Assembly (NCBI RefSeq): GCF_021462225.1 | Contig: NC_061813.1 | Coordinates: forward strand, 24,514,442 to 24,578,441 | DNA from: Girardinichthys multiradiatus | Taxonomy: Eukaryota; Chordata; Actinopteri; Cyprinodontiformes; Goodeidae | Length of the DNA: 64,000 nucleotides | Direction of reading: 5' to 3' | Shown here: one piece after another, positions 1 to 10,063 of the stretch | Position numbering within the stretch: the first letter of the stretch is position 1 | Layout of the letters: every line of letters begins with the position of its first letter | Notes under the pieces: generated by a model | What the model was told of the DNA's origin: nothing | The model's input: the letters and a program-made list of their open reading frames with translations, nothing else | Database searches by the model: none | Program-made: the position numbers and the translations under genes

Positions 1-229
1 ATTGGTCCCCAAGAACCATTGATGGAGGCCAGAGACATAATGGTTTATACCCAAATGACAAAGAGATGAGTCATGCTATTCACATCAACTGTCAATGGCC
101 ATAATATCATGCCTCATTCTTTAACTACTTACTGTTACTCACTATCTAATGTGAAACAGAACAGACTGGTTTTGCTAAGGCCTCAGAAGACCACACAATC
201 ACACAGCTTAACCTGAAAAACCTAATGCC

Positions 230-430
230 ACTCAGAATATGGCGGCGACGTTGACGTAAGATCCGGACACTCACGCAGTCCCTGGCTTATTTTCTCCATC
301 TCTATGGTCGTGGTAGCAAATGGCAAAATAGGATTGGTCGAACGGCAAATGTTGATTGGTCAAGCGATGTGTCAATCACAATAATTCGCCAATCCGTGCT
401 CTGTAATTCCCATAATCCAATTGGTTAAGA
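230..430. promoter_or_regulatory. CCAAT-rich upstream region of mtfr1
   Basis: Seen in sequence: five CCAAT or ATTGG pentamers lie within about 90 bp (333-337, 355-359, 389-393, 418-422, 420-424). A YY1-like AATATGGCGGC is at 236-246 and a CRE-like TGACGTAA at 252-259. No convincing TATA box sits before the first exon. Such CCAAT (NF-Y) clusters are usual in housekeeping and bidirectional promoters. I infer that this drives mtfr1 to the right, and it could also drive a gene to the left of the window, but no divergent coding exon is visible in bases 1-230. Confidence 0.5.
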
Positions 431-529
431 ATACATTCCCGAAGCTCTTCCTATATTAACTTCTCTGTGTGTTACACGCGCGGCGTTGGTTCTGGAAGCT
501 ACCTAAACTAGCGAAAGTTGTGTTTTTCA
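430..529 (+). other. mtfr1 non-coding first exon (approximate start)
   Basis: A clear splice donor GTAAGT begins at 530, after ...TTTTTCA. The sequence before it is relatively CpG-rich (ACGCGCGGCG at about 476-485) and holds no usable start codon in frame with the next exon. The 5' end is not defined by the sequence; 430 is only a guess. Confidence 0.45.
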
Positions 530-1241
530 GTAAGTTTAACTTCTATGCAGCTGATATTCGACCACAAATACAACGGTAACAACTCAGATAATTGTAGCCA
601 CCGACGTTTCCATATACTACATAACGTGTGTGGTAATTAAATCTTGAGAAGTGGGACATTTGGGATTAGCCAACCGTCGCTGCTATCGCTAGCATCAATT
701 AGCACGGTGACCGTGGGAAAATCCAGTTAATTGATGGTTAATCTCGTTTAAAGCATGGCACCCGCTGTCCTTTTTGAACTGGTGTGTTTTGTTGGTTTAA
801 AGGGGCCAAATGTCAAAATAAACGTCGATGTGTTGTAACTTTGGCTAAAAGCGTTTGCCCTGCATGTTTATTTCCACGGATACAGTGAAGGATAGGCAAG
901 GTTACACTGGGAAGTTGAATACTTTCTGGGAAATCAAAAAACGGAGAAACAAACGCAAACATTACCATCAGAGGTCAGGGTACGTCTGCGTACTCGCTGT
1001 ATATTTGCAGTACTTTCTCTGTTAGAATTTTATTTCTTTGCACAGTTTTACCACTTCTTAGAAGGATTGGTTAAGAAATGCAGTTGTTTTTTTTAGATCA
1101 TTATTGGCACTAATGATAATATTGGAGCACAAACTTGTATTGCTTTTAAAAGTAAGTGTTGCCGAACATAATAACAAAGATTGCCATAGATTATGTGTAA
1201 AAAGCATCCCCTGTTTGCTTATTGTATTGTTTATTTTCCAG
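530..1241 (+). other. mtfr1 intron 1, no recognised element
   Basis: This stretch separates the non-coding exon from the start-codon exon. It is AT-rich and shows no transposon ends, no conserved coding frame and no tandem repeat. Two acceptors are possible at its right end: AG at 1240-1241 and AG at 1253-1254. Confidence 0.4.
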
Positions 1242-1320
1242 CTGCTTTTTTCAGACTCTTGTGGATCATGTTGATCTGGAGGCATGTTCCTCTCTGTGTT
1301 TTTGAAACCGATCGACAGAA

Positions 1321-1356
1321 ATGAGTAAAGAGCATGCAAGGATTGAGATGGACCTG
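1321..1356 (+). CDS. mtfr1 coding exon 1 (start codon)
   Basis: Twelve codons from ATG to a donor GTATGT at 1357. The exon itself probably begins at 1242 or 1255. Two upstream ATGs in the leader open short reading frames (see findings). Confidence 0.7.
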
Positions 1357-4300
1357 GTATGTGACTGCCTTTTTTTTTTTTTTTTTGGATAATTGTGATT
1401 TCCACTTGTGCAACACGGCAAAATTCATAGTGTCATTGTCATTGGTAAACCTTGTAAGAAGATAAGCACTGCTGCTCATCAGAATACATTTTTACCATAG
1501 TCATCAGATATTTCCTGCTGAGACTTTGGTTTAATCAAAGGAATCCTCTCTAGTTTTAACAGCATGGCGCATATACAGAATACAAATGTTTATTTTTTTT
1601 ACTCAAGTAATGACTTGTACTGATCTCTCTCCCAAAACTGAGGTCTTCTTTGTTCTTGTTGCATCAAAGTCCACCTAAAAGGTAGACCAGATGAAGTGGT
1701 GTTCATAATCCACAGATCTTGGGGGGTTTTTTTGTTTTTTGTTTTTTTTAGGTAAGGTTTTGTGAACAGAATCTGGTATTTCTGTTTGCCCTGTTTTGTA
1801 GATCTTGGTGATGGATGGGAAAGCTCAAGGAAAGTGGTGGGGACATTGTGATTATAGAATAGAGCAGTGAGAGACATATAATGGCACTAAATATTGTCTT
1901 TAGTGTTCAGCAGTAGTAACATGTCCTGATATCCTGCAGCTCTGAGTTTTCATAAAGCACCAGTCGTTATTTTAATGAACATATAAAGTTTCCTTTCATA
2001 TCAGATTAATGGGGTTTGTTTTATAGGGGATACTAATCTTTTGTCCCCTAAGTAAACTGGACTCCCTGTAATAAACCTTTTTTTTCCCCTGCAGGCTTTT
2101 GGCTCTGCAAAGCCCTATGGTTCTTCAAGAAGTTTGGTAAGGAGAATCGCTTCAAATCTTCCCATTAAACCGTGCCCCAGGGTTCATTTCCAGGTAAGGG
2201 ACAATGTGCCATGACCTTGTATTTATTTGCAAAGGTATTTTATCCAAATCTAAAATGTCTGCAGGGATTTAAAGTTCTTTAAAAGACTCGTTGATTTAGT
2301 CCTGGCTTTCCACTGTTGTTCCGCCCATTTCTCCAAAGTCGTCAAAGTCGTGTATCAACAAATTTCATGCCCTCATTACTGTTTGCTTTCTTCTTCTTCT
2401 GGCTGTTTTCGCTTATGAACCATAAACACAGAAAGTCACTGAATTCATTTTCACACTAAGGACTTTATAATGAGAAATCTGACTGTTAGGGCAAAACATT
2501 TTATGCAGAGCCTGTTGGGGATTTAATTGACATTGGATTTTATGAAATTTTTTAAACAGCTTTTCTACTTATTTTCTTTTCAAAACTGTGCTCTTTCTTC
2601 TTTTTCTCTTCATTCTCCAGCTGCCCTCCCTCGCTGTGAGGAATGCAGTCTGTCTGCTTTAGGTCAGTCTTGCTCAGCAACCTTCATCAACCTTGAGCTT
2701 CATAAAGACCCACTGAGAAATATACTCAAACTATACAGGTCCTTCTCAAAATATTAGCATATTGTGATAAAGTTCATTATTTTCCATAATGTAATGATGA
2801 AAATTTAACATTCATATATTTTAGATTCATTGCACACTAACTGAAATATTTCAGGTCTTTTATTGTCTTAATATGGATGATTTTGGCATACAGCTCATGA
2901 AAACCCAAAATTCCTATCTCACAAAATTAGCATATTTCATCCGACCAATAAAAGAAAAGTGTTTTTAATACAAAAAACGTCAACCTTCAAATAATCATGT
3001 ACAGTTATGCACTCAATACTTGGTCGGGAATCCTTTTGCAGAAATGACTGCTTCAATGTGGCGTGGCATGGAGGCAATCAGCCCGTGGCACTGCTGAAGT
3101 CTTATGGAGGCCCAGGATGCTTCGATAGCGGCCTTTAGCTCATCCAGAGTGTTGGGTCTTGAGTCTCTCAACGTTCTCTTCACAATATCCCACAGATTCT
3201 CTATGGGGTTCAGGTCAGGAGAGTTGGCAGGCCAATTGAGCACAGTGATACCATGGTCAGTAAACCATTTACCAGTGGTTTTGGCACTGCGAGCAGGTGC
3301 CAGGTTCGTGCTGAAAAATGAAATCTTCATCTCCATAAAGCTTTTCAGCAGATGGAAGCATGAAGTGCTCCAAAATCTCCTGATAGCTAGCTGCATTGAC
3401 CCTGCCCTTGATAAAACACAGTGGACCAACACCAGCAGCTGACACGGCACCCCAGACCATCACTGACTGTGGGTACTTGACACTGGACTTCTGGCATTTT
3501 GGCATTTCCTTCTCCCCAGTCTTCCTCCAGACTCTGGCACCTTGATTTCCGAATGACATGCAGAATTTGCTTTCATCCGAAAAAAGTCAGTGACTTTGGA
3601 CCACTGAGCAACAGTCCAGTGCTGCTTCTCTGTAGCCCAGGTCTGGGGAATGCGGCACCTGTAGCCCATTTCCTGCACACGCCTGTGCACGGTGGCTCTG
3701 GATGTTTCTACTCCAGACTCAGTCCACTGCTTCCGCAGGTCCCCCAAGGTCTGGAATCGGCCCTTCTCCACAATCTTCCTCAGGGTCCGGTCACCTCTTC
3801 TCGTTGTGCAGCGTTTTCTGCCACACTTTTTCCTTCTCACAGACTTCCACTGAGGTGCCTTGATACAGCACTCTGGGAACAGCCTATTCGTTCAGAAATT
3901 TATTTCTGTGTCTTACCCTCTTGCTTGAGGGTGTCAATAGTGGCCTTCTGGACAGCAGTCAGGTCGGCAGTCTTACCCATGATTGGGGTTTTGAGTGATG
4001 AACCAGGCTGGGAGTTTTAAAGGCCTCAGGAATCTTTTGCAGGTGTTTAGAGTTAACTCGTTGATTCAGATGATTAGGTTCATAGCTCGTTTAGAGACCC
4101 TTTTAATGATATGCTAATTTTGTGAGATAGGAATTTTGGGTTTTCATGAGCTGTATGCCAAAATCATCCGTATTAAGACAATAAAAGACCTGAAATATTT
4201 CAGTTAGTGTGCGATGAATCTAAAATATATGAATGTTAAATTTTCATCATGACATTATGGAAAATAATGAACTTTATCACAATATGCTAATATTTTGAGA

Positions 4301-7300
4301 AGGACCTGTAGCTCTTCTGCACTTTCTCTGTCTAACCCATTGCTTATTTTTCTAATTAACTTACACATTTATATATAATTAAGATGTTTATATAAAGACA
4401 AAGGTGTAAATGTTACCCAGTGCCTTGTAAAAGTGTTTATACATCTTGAACTTACACAAATTTAAGGTTTTCCTTGGTTTTTATATTATTACAATAAGGT
4501 TGTCTGAGGACTTAACCAAACAGATGTATTTCTGAGACTGAATTACACTTTATTTTCTAATTATGTGACCTCTGAATGGAATCTGCTGCACAGGCTTTTT
4601 TAAGGGTACCAAAATAAAGGAAGCCGAACACAAATGGATGCCAAATTTTAAACATTTTATCTATTTTTTTTATTTTTCTCATTGAAAACGTGTTTAATTT
4701 TTTTCCTCTTCAGGTATTTGCTACTTTATGTTGGTCGGCCGGTGTGTGTGTTGAAGCACTGTTTGTCCTCGTCAGATTACTCTAATAACCTTTTATTACA
4801 TAAGATTCAGTGCTGTTAGATGTTGTGACAGGAAATTAGAGGCACATTAAACAGATTTACGTGTCCTTCAGGATGCAAGACCAGCCCCTTTTCTGTCTAG
4901 TAACTGTTTAAGGTATGTCTCATAAGCGCTTATTGGTTTTCAGCTAGTCTTTTGGCATTTGCTGTCTCTGAGTAGGAGTACTAGCAACACAGCATCGGTG
5001 TACATGCTCATGATCGCCCCTTTCAGAAATGCAGAGGTACTGTCTGTCTCACGTTGTGCTAGTCCAGTGCAGCTTAGCGACTCATTTCTTGGTTAAGTGT
5101 AGAAACAGAGGTGTTGTCTCTTCTGAGTAGGTTGTGGGTAAAAGGCAGGGAGCTGTGTTGATTAGCCATGTTGAATGTGCTTTGGTAACGTCTTGGTAAA
5201 ATAGAAAAATACCTTTTTGTCCAGGAGTCTGGTCAGATGTCCAGATTTATTTTGTGTAAACTTGGAGGCTAATGTTTTGGAATTGACTGTTTCTGTGCTT
5301 TTTCATCCAGAGGGCACTGTATTATTTGTTTCACTGCTTTAGATATTCTTCATCTTCTGGCTGACTATAAGGTCTATTTGAAGATGCTGTGACAAACTGA
5401 GAATGGTTTCAGAAGTAATCATTTGTGCTTCACTGATGTAAGCAGGGTTTGTGAGATTCTTCCTTTTAAATGAAGCCAGATGGCCAATTAACCTCAACAT
5501 ACATGCACAGTTCTTCTTGTATGTAATATTTTCCTATAAACTCACCATTTACAATTGATTTATTGAACTACTGCGATGTACTGATGTCTAATGTTTTTAG
5601 TTTATTTTAGGTACAGCACTTTGTAATCTGTCTTAAATGGTATTATATAAAGTTTTCCTCCATCCCTTGCAGCTCTACCCATACACTGAGGAGGCTGGAG
5701 TCCTTATCAGTGCCAGGAGGCAGACCAGCCGGGTCACCTCTCTTGCTGATATTGCCTGGATCGAAGGGGACGAAGAGGATGATGGAAGCTACTGTGGCAG
5801 ACCCAGGTGAAAGCTCTGAACAGTGGAGCTGATGTGCTTCTGTAAAAAAAAAAAATTATACACAGCATTTTATTTGGATTTCATGTAATAAGCCATCAGA
5901 GTACTGCTTAACTGAAGTGGAAGGAAAATCATACATTGCTTTCACAAATGTAGTTTAAAAAGTGGGTTGTGCATTTGTATTTAGCCTCCCTGATGCCTCT
6001 CAAATAATTTAAGACAATATATTGCCTTCACTTAATTAGTAAATAGTCCACCTGTTAGTAATTGGATGTCATTATAAATCCAGCTGTTCTGTGAAGGCCT
6101 CAGAGGTTTGTTGGAGAACGTTTGTGAAATAACCCAGCATCATGAAGACCAAGGAACGCAGCAGACGGGTCTGGGAGAACGTTGTGGAGAAGTTTAAAGC
6201 AGGATTACAACTACCAAGACATGGCTATCTACCTTAACTGACAGACGGGACAGAGAGACACAATAAACAACCAGAGAACCAGTTAAAGGCTTAAAAAGAC
6301 TGATAGGTGTTTCTACAAAGTATTCAAGTATTTCAGGTCTCTATTTGTAAAATGTTTTGAAAAGTCCCCTATAATGTTTCCTTCCACTTCACCATTATGC
6401 ACTGCTTTGTGTTGGTCTATCGCACAAAGGTCTAATAAAATACATCATTTGTGGTTGAAACGTGAAACAATGTGACAAAATGATGGGATTAAAAATACTT
6501 TTGCAAAGCCCTGTATGTAAGTGTTGGAACATTTCTGACTTGTGGCCTGGTTGAAGCAGGCCAGGGGTCCCACCAGGCTTCATGTTTCGAGCTCAACAGC
6601 CTCGTCCTCGGAGAAAACTCCTCACCCGTCAAAGGTCCCTGCCCAGTCTGCACGAAGGAGCTCCTGACCTGCATGGTCCGACTGTTTCAAACGATGAGGC
6701 GATCCAGAAGATCAGCGCACTGGAGACAGAACTGGACAAACTCAGAGCTCAGATAGCTCAGATAGTCTTGGCTCAGGAAAAGACTGCACAGTCCGGTACC
6801 AGAGTCATTATGCATTCACCAACGTGTCCACTAGATGGCAGCAGACCTTCACATGATTTACAGCTTTCTTTCTTTAACCATTTCACTCCAGCTGCTGCTA
6901 CCGGAGCTGCTCCACCTTCTGGCAGCCCCCCTCCTCCTCCTCCACCTCCTCCACCTGCACCAGCACTACAGCGAACGTTTTCAGCCATAGAGCTGATAAA
7001 AAGGAGAAGAGGCAGGAAGACGGATGAGCAGACGGCTGTGGGTTCAAAGCCAGCAGAAATCCCCAGCATGCTGGACATCCTGAAGGACATAGACAAAGTT
7101 AAGCTGCGGTCTGTGAGGAGGTCTGTCTCACAACTTCAGGCTCAGATTTGGTGCTTAAAACCTTCAATCACAATTTTTACCTGTTTTTATCCCTTGTTTT
7201 TTCTAGTCGTTTAGAGAAAGTTGAGGTCAAAATGATGTCCAAAGATCCAGCCGACCCAGCAGGTTTCATCGCCGAAGCTCTTAAACGCAAATTTGCCCAT

Positions 7301-7539
7301 CGGTTTCGGAATAACAGCGGACAGGAAGGAAGCGACAAGGAAGATTGGAAGGTTTCCATCCCCGAAGCCAAACCTCAAACTGAAACCCTTCTGGTGAGAC
7401 GAGTGTCTTCATCCACTAGAAGGTGAACATTTTGAAGCCAAGTTTGCAAGTAAGTTCATTCCTGATCTGCTTCGTTCTGTCTCGTCTTCAGTTTGGGCAG
7501 CACATGTTGAAACCAACTGGAAAGAAAAAGTTGCTCTGA
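1321..7539 (+). CDS. Mitochondrial fission regulator 1 (seven coding exons)
   Basis: Spliced coding exons are 1321-1356, 2095-2193, 5673-5806, 6560-6795, 6892-7120, 7207-7393 and 7492-7539: 969 nt, 322 aa. All junctions are GT-AG and phases agree. The family promotes mitochondrial fission and supports mitochondrial function; members localise to mitochondria. Visible marks are a KPYGSSRS block near residue 19, CPRVHFQ ending at residue 45, a predicted coiled coil at about 135-160 (ALETELDKLRAQIAQIV), ten prolines at 181-190, the block PSMLDILKDIDKVKLRSV at about 226-243, and a FIAEALKRKFAHRF block followed by HMLKPTGK at the C-terminus. Human MTFR1 is of similar length (about 333 aa) with the same order. 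MTFR2 and MTFR1L are the alternatives; the poly-proline layout, the C-terminal tail and the pde7a neighbour favour mtfr1. The start at 1321 joins in frame with exon 2095; 1348 is a second in-frame ATG. Confidence 0.9.
2095..2193 (+). CDS. mtfr1 coding exon 2
   Basis: Encodes 33 residues including KPYGSSRSLVRRI and CPRVHFQ, the conserved N-terminal block of the family. Acceptor CCCCTGCAG ends at 2094 and donor GTAAGG starts at 2194; phase 0 at both ends. Confidence 0.93.
2194..2735 (+). other. mtfr1 intron, unique part
   Basis: No repeat, conserved frame or regulatory motif recognised between the exon 2 donor and the Tc1 copy at 2736. Confidence 0.4.
2736..4308 (-). mobile_element. Tc1-like element, copy 1 (TA-flanked, inactive)
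   Basis: Ends are CAGGTCCTTCTCAAAATATT and its inverse, each next to TA (2734-2735, 4309-4310), the target duplication of Tc1/mariner elements. The terminal repeats extend well over 100 bp. The transposase lies on the minus strand within mtfr1 intron 2. This copy belongs to the family also present at 33080, 39159 and 62895. It lacks the same 42 nt as the 62895 copy. Confidence 0.93.
3013..3981 (-). pseudogene. Tc1-like transposase, broken
   Basis: Reads from MGKTADLTAVQKATIDTLKQ (minus strand, near 3979) to ...KGFPTKY at 3013. It resembles the near-complete frame at 39487-40491. Breaks visible: a nonsense codon (TAA for GAA) after KTQK, a 1-nt deletion in the SLSGK region, a small frameshifting change just before the first catalytic Asp, and a 1-nt insertion before the second (the HDLAPAHS block reads HEPGTCS). 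It cannot encode an active enzyme. Confidence 0.88.
4309..5672 (+). other. mtfr1 intron with a worn Tc1 end
   Basis: At 4418-4660 the sequence CAGTGCCTTGTAAAAGTG begins a relic of the Tc1-like family that ends in CAGTGCCTTGCAAAAGTATT-type repeats. The rest of the intron up to the acceptor CATCCCTTGCAG at 5672 shows nothing I recognise. Confidence 0.45.
5673..5806 (+). CDS. mtfr1 coding exon 3
   Basis: Encodes LYPYTEEAGVLISARR, then TSLADIAWIEG and an acidic run (GDEEDDG). The SLADIAW block corresponds to the SFADVGW block of human MTFR1. Donor GTGAAA follows; ends in phase 2. Confidence 0.9.
5965..6513 (+). mobile_element. Relic Tc1-like element (CAGTGCCTTG family), right part
   Basis: Recognised by the family's leader (ACCTGTTAGTAATTGGATG, CTGTTCTGTGAAGGCCTCAG, then ATGAAGACCAAGGAACG) and by its right end ATACTTTTGCAAAGCCCTG at 6495-6513. 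The central transposase is deleted. It lies in mtfr1 intron 3, only about 46 bp from the next exon. Confidence 0.7.
6560..6795 (+). CDS. mtfr1 coding exon 4 (coiled coil)
   Basis: The acceptor GAAGCAG ending at 6559 restores the frame (AG+G, Arg). The exon carries a basic stretch, RSLPSLHEG, and the predicted coiled coil ALETELDKLRAQIAQIV. It ends in phase 1 at TCC-G before GTACCAG. Confidence 0.85.
6796..6891 (+). other. Short mtfr1 intron, 96 nt, frame-neutral
   Basis: Donor GTACCA at 6796 and acceptor TTTCACTCCAG ending at 6891, with a TTTCTTTCTTT tract before it. Splicing joins phase 1 to phase 1 correctly. Because 96 is divisible by 3 and no stop occurs, retention would add 32 residues (TRVIMHSPTC...) without breaking the frame. 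The inserted residues do not resemble family members I know, so splicing is the likely main form. Confidence 0.7.
6892..7120 (+). CDS. mtfr1 coding exon 5 (proline-rich)
   Basis: Contains ten consecutive proline codons, the FSAIELIKRRRGRK block and the highly conserved MLDILKDIDKVKLRSV. The donor GTCTGT at 7121 is a weaker match but is the one that leaves phase 2 for the next exon. Confidence 0.85.
7207..7393 (+). CDS. mtfr1 coding exon 6
   Basis: Acceptor TTTTTTCTAG ends at 7206. Encodes VEVKMMSKDPADPAGFIAEA and KRKFAHRFR, matching the ALIAEALKKKFAYRY region of human MTFR1. Donor GTGAGA at 7394. Confidence 0.92.
7492..7539 (+). CDS. mtfr1 last coding exon
   Basis: Encodes FGQHMLKPTGKKKLL and stop TGA at 7537-7539. 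Acceptor GTCTTCAG ends at 7491. The HMLKPTGK signature is shared with human MTFR1. Confidence 0.92.
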   Translation, partial: FGQHMLKPTGKKKLL

Positions 7540-8390
7540 CCAGAGGGACCTGAGCCGGTTATCCAGAAGGTCTGTGGATACTTGGCAGTGGCTTCTTTCT
7601 GGTGATCTTCTCTGACTCTGGCCTGGCTGGACCAGTTATTAATCATCTCATAGAGTCCAATGTTGGAGATGTTTTTGCACTTTTATAACTGCTATCTTTA
7701 TATTTAGAAACACTAGCGACTGATTAATAATCTTATTTTGTTATTATGAAGTATTTGTTTTAACTTGTTGCACATGGAATGGGTGATCAAGTCTGCATCC
7801 CCATTTTTAAGGAGCAGGAAAAGCTCAAGGAGGAGGCTCTCTCGGACATGTTGAATCTGGTGCAGTATTGTTGAAGTACTTGTACGAATTGTAGTGTGAT
7901 TTGACTGGGAGTTATTTATGTTGTGGCAAAGGTAGATGCTGTAATTTGTTTTTAACAGGGAATAATGTGCCGGTTTTGTCCGTTACGAATTTAAAGAGAC
8001 TCGGATTGACATTTGAAAGTATTTTATCTTCCGTGTCAGGATTTACCAATTTAAGTCATTTCTATTTTATTTTCCTTTTTTAAAAGCCAAAGATATTCTT
8101 CTGATTCCCTGCAGGATCCTGCCTTATTTTGCATTGTACATTTTTCCCCAGTTTTATTAAAGTTCTTGTTAAAAGTGAAGTAAATCAGCCTGTGGTTTAA
8201 ACTGACATTTTGAGGCATTGTGTTGGTCTTCATATCATTTCACATTATGGTTGTATAGCTGCTTATTTAAGTCTTTGTACAAGGGAAGGACAGGTTGCCA
8301 GTGACATGTAGCTTTTAATGTCAAAGATTTGCAGAAGAGTTCTCTAACAAATTGTAAATCATCTTTAATAAAAGTTTGTCTCTCTTGACT
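7540..8390 (+). other. mtfr1 3' UTR with poly(A) signal
   Basis: About 830 nt of AT-rich sequence after the stop. The canonical AATAAA is at 8367-8372, followed by a T- and GT-rich stretch (GTTTGTCTCTCTTGAC, TTTTTTGGTTGTTTTTG), a good cleavage context. Confidence 0.65.
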
Positions 8391-8888
8391 TTCTTTTTTG
8401 GTTGTTTTTGAATCAACTTTATTAACATTTGACTAAAACAGAAAAAAAAAGAATTTGGTGGGAATTTATATTCAGCCCCTTATCTGTTAAACCAAGGAAA
8501 CCTGCAGAAAACTGGTCCATTTGACACCAATCTGGCTGGACCTTGAGCTATTTTGAAGGAGAATGAGGAATACATTTGTACCACATATGCCTTTTTAAAT
8601 ACAAAAATACACAGGGGAAATAAATGCCTGTTCTCCAAACATGGTTAGGATTCATTGCATAAAATGCCCGTTTGGTTCTACATTGGGAAACTGCACAGTA
8701 AAGCACAAATGTTGCACTCAGAAACATGAACTGACCCCAACGGCAGCACATCTTGGTGAGGCAAACCATCCAACGGCACCAGAGAGGTTTACATACATTA
8801 CATTTTAATTTAACCATTTTATTTTCATGGAGCAATGATCATACAAAAAAAATATACCTTTTATATATACATTTTCTGATTACAATTA
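8391..8888. other. Gene-gene junction between mtfr1 and pde7a
   Basis: Unique sequence with no transposon ends. On the minus strand an AATAAA occurs at 8416-8411, facing the mtfr1 signal 40 bp away. If pde7a has a long 3' UTR this could be its distal poly(A) site, but the sequence alone does not settle it. Confidence 0.35.
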
Positions 8889-8990
8889 CAGTGGGGCTAA
8901 AAAGTATTTAGTCATACACTGATTGTGCATGTTCTGCTTAGAAAGATGAGAGGTCTAATTTTCCTCATAGGTACACTTCAACTATGAGAG

Positions 8991-9296
8991 TGCAGGAACA
9001 CAAGGTAGCACAGGTGGAGTTAATATGGCATCTGGTTAGTTTTGAATAAAGTTCAGCTCATGGCTTCAACAGTAGGACGACAGTTCAAACGAGCGGTTCT
9101 TGTCTTCTGTACGTCTGTGCTTCGAAGGCAAACTGTGGAGCCGACGGGAGTCACTTCAGTTCAAGGGGAAAAAGTACAACGAACATGGAGATGCGTAAAC
9201 AGTCTTCTCAGAGGCAGCAGAAGGACTGGGCTTGTCACATTTCTTCTTTGTTTTTACATTAAGAAGAATCTTCAGTTCAAATGCGAAACGACATAC
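8991..9296. repeat. Copy of pde7a 3' flank inside a Tc1 terminal repeat
   Basis: About 306 bp nearly identical (I count roughly ten differences) to 12924-13228, in the same orientation. The transposon sequence TATGAGAG stands directly before (8983-8990) and after (9297-9304) the insert. The match with the donor starts at GAGTGCAGG, so up to three bases are shared microhomology. No terminal inverted repeat or poly(A) tail is visible at its edges. Confidence 0.88.
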
Positions 9297-9419
9297 TATG
9301 AGAGACAAAAGGAGAAGAAAAAAATCAAGGAAATCACATTGTAGGATTTTTAAAGAATTAATGTGTAAATTACAGTGGAAAATGAGTATCTGGTCACCCA
9401 GAAACAAGATGTCTGGCCC

Positions 9420-10063
9420 TCACAGACCTGTAACTTCTTCTTTAAGAAGCTCTTCTGTCCTCCACTCGTTACTTGAATTAATGGCACCTGTTAACAGCCT
9501 CAAACAGTCAGACTCCGAACTCAACCATAGCCAAGACCCAAGAGCTGTTGAAGGACACCAGGCTGGGAAGAGTGAATCTACCATAAGCAAGCAGGTTGGT
9601 GTGAATAAATCAACTGTGGGAGCAATTGTAAGGAAATGGAAGCCATACAAGACCATTAATAATCTCCCACGATCTGGGGACCCCCGCAAGATCTCATCCC
9701 GTGGGGTCAAAATGATTATGAGAATGATGAGCAAAAACCTCAGAACTACACGGAGGGACCTGATGAATGACCTGCAGAGAGCTGGGACCAAAGTAACAAA
9801 GGCTACCGTCAGTAGCTTAAGCGAGTACATGTCCAGGCCCGTCTGAAGTTTGCCAGAGAGCATATGGAAGATTCAAAAGAGGACTGGGAGAATATCATGT
9901 AGTCAGATGAAACCAAAATAGAACATTTTGGCTCAAACTCAACTTGCGTTTGGAGAAAGAAAAAGTCTGAATTGCATCCCAAGAACACCATACCTACTGT
10001 GAAGCATGGACGACTGATCTATGTTAAGGGAAGAATGAACGGGCCCATGTATCATGAGAGTTG
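9420..10063 (+). pseudogene. Tc1-like transposase relic
   Basis: Recognisable pieces: GKSESTISKQVGVNKSTVGAI (helix-turn-helix region), then RKWKPYKTINNLPRSGDPRK, RTTRRDLMNDLQRAGTKVTK, and in another frame the first catalytic block WENIM.SDETKIEHFG with VWRKKKSELHPKNTIPTVKH and YVKGRMNGPMYHES. The second half of the catalytic domain is missing, and stops and frame changes separate the pieces. Confidence 0.85.

Noticed and set aside
3640..3660. Spliced intron as the cause of the 42-nt gap in Tc1 copies 1 and 4
   Set aside because: The missing segment begins with GT but ends in TG, not AG, so a splice product is unlikely.
3499..4020. 173-codon plus-strand frame in Tc1 copy 1, with similar frames in the other copies
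   Set aside because: Antisense of the transposase; it recurs in every copy only because the sequence is repeated.
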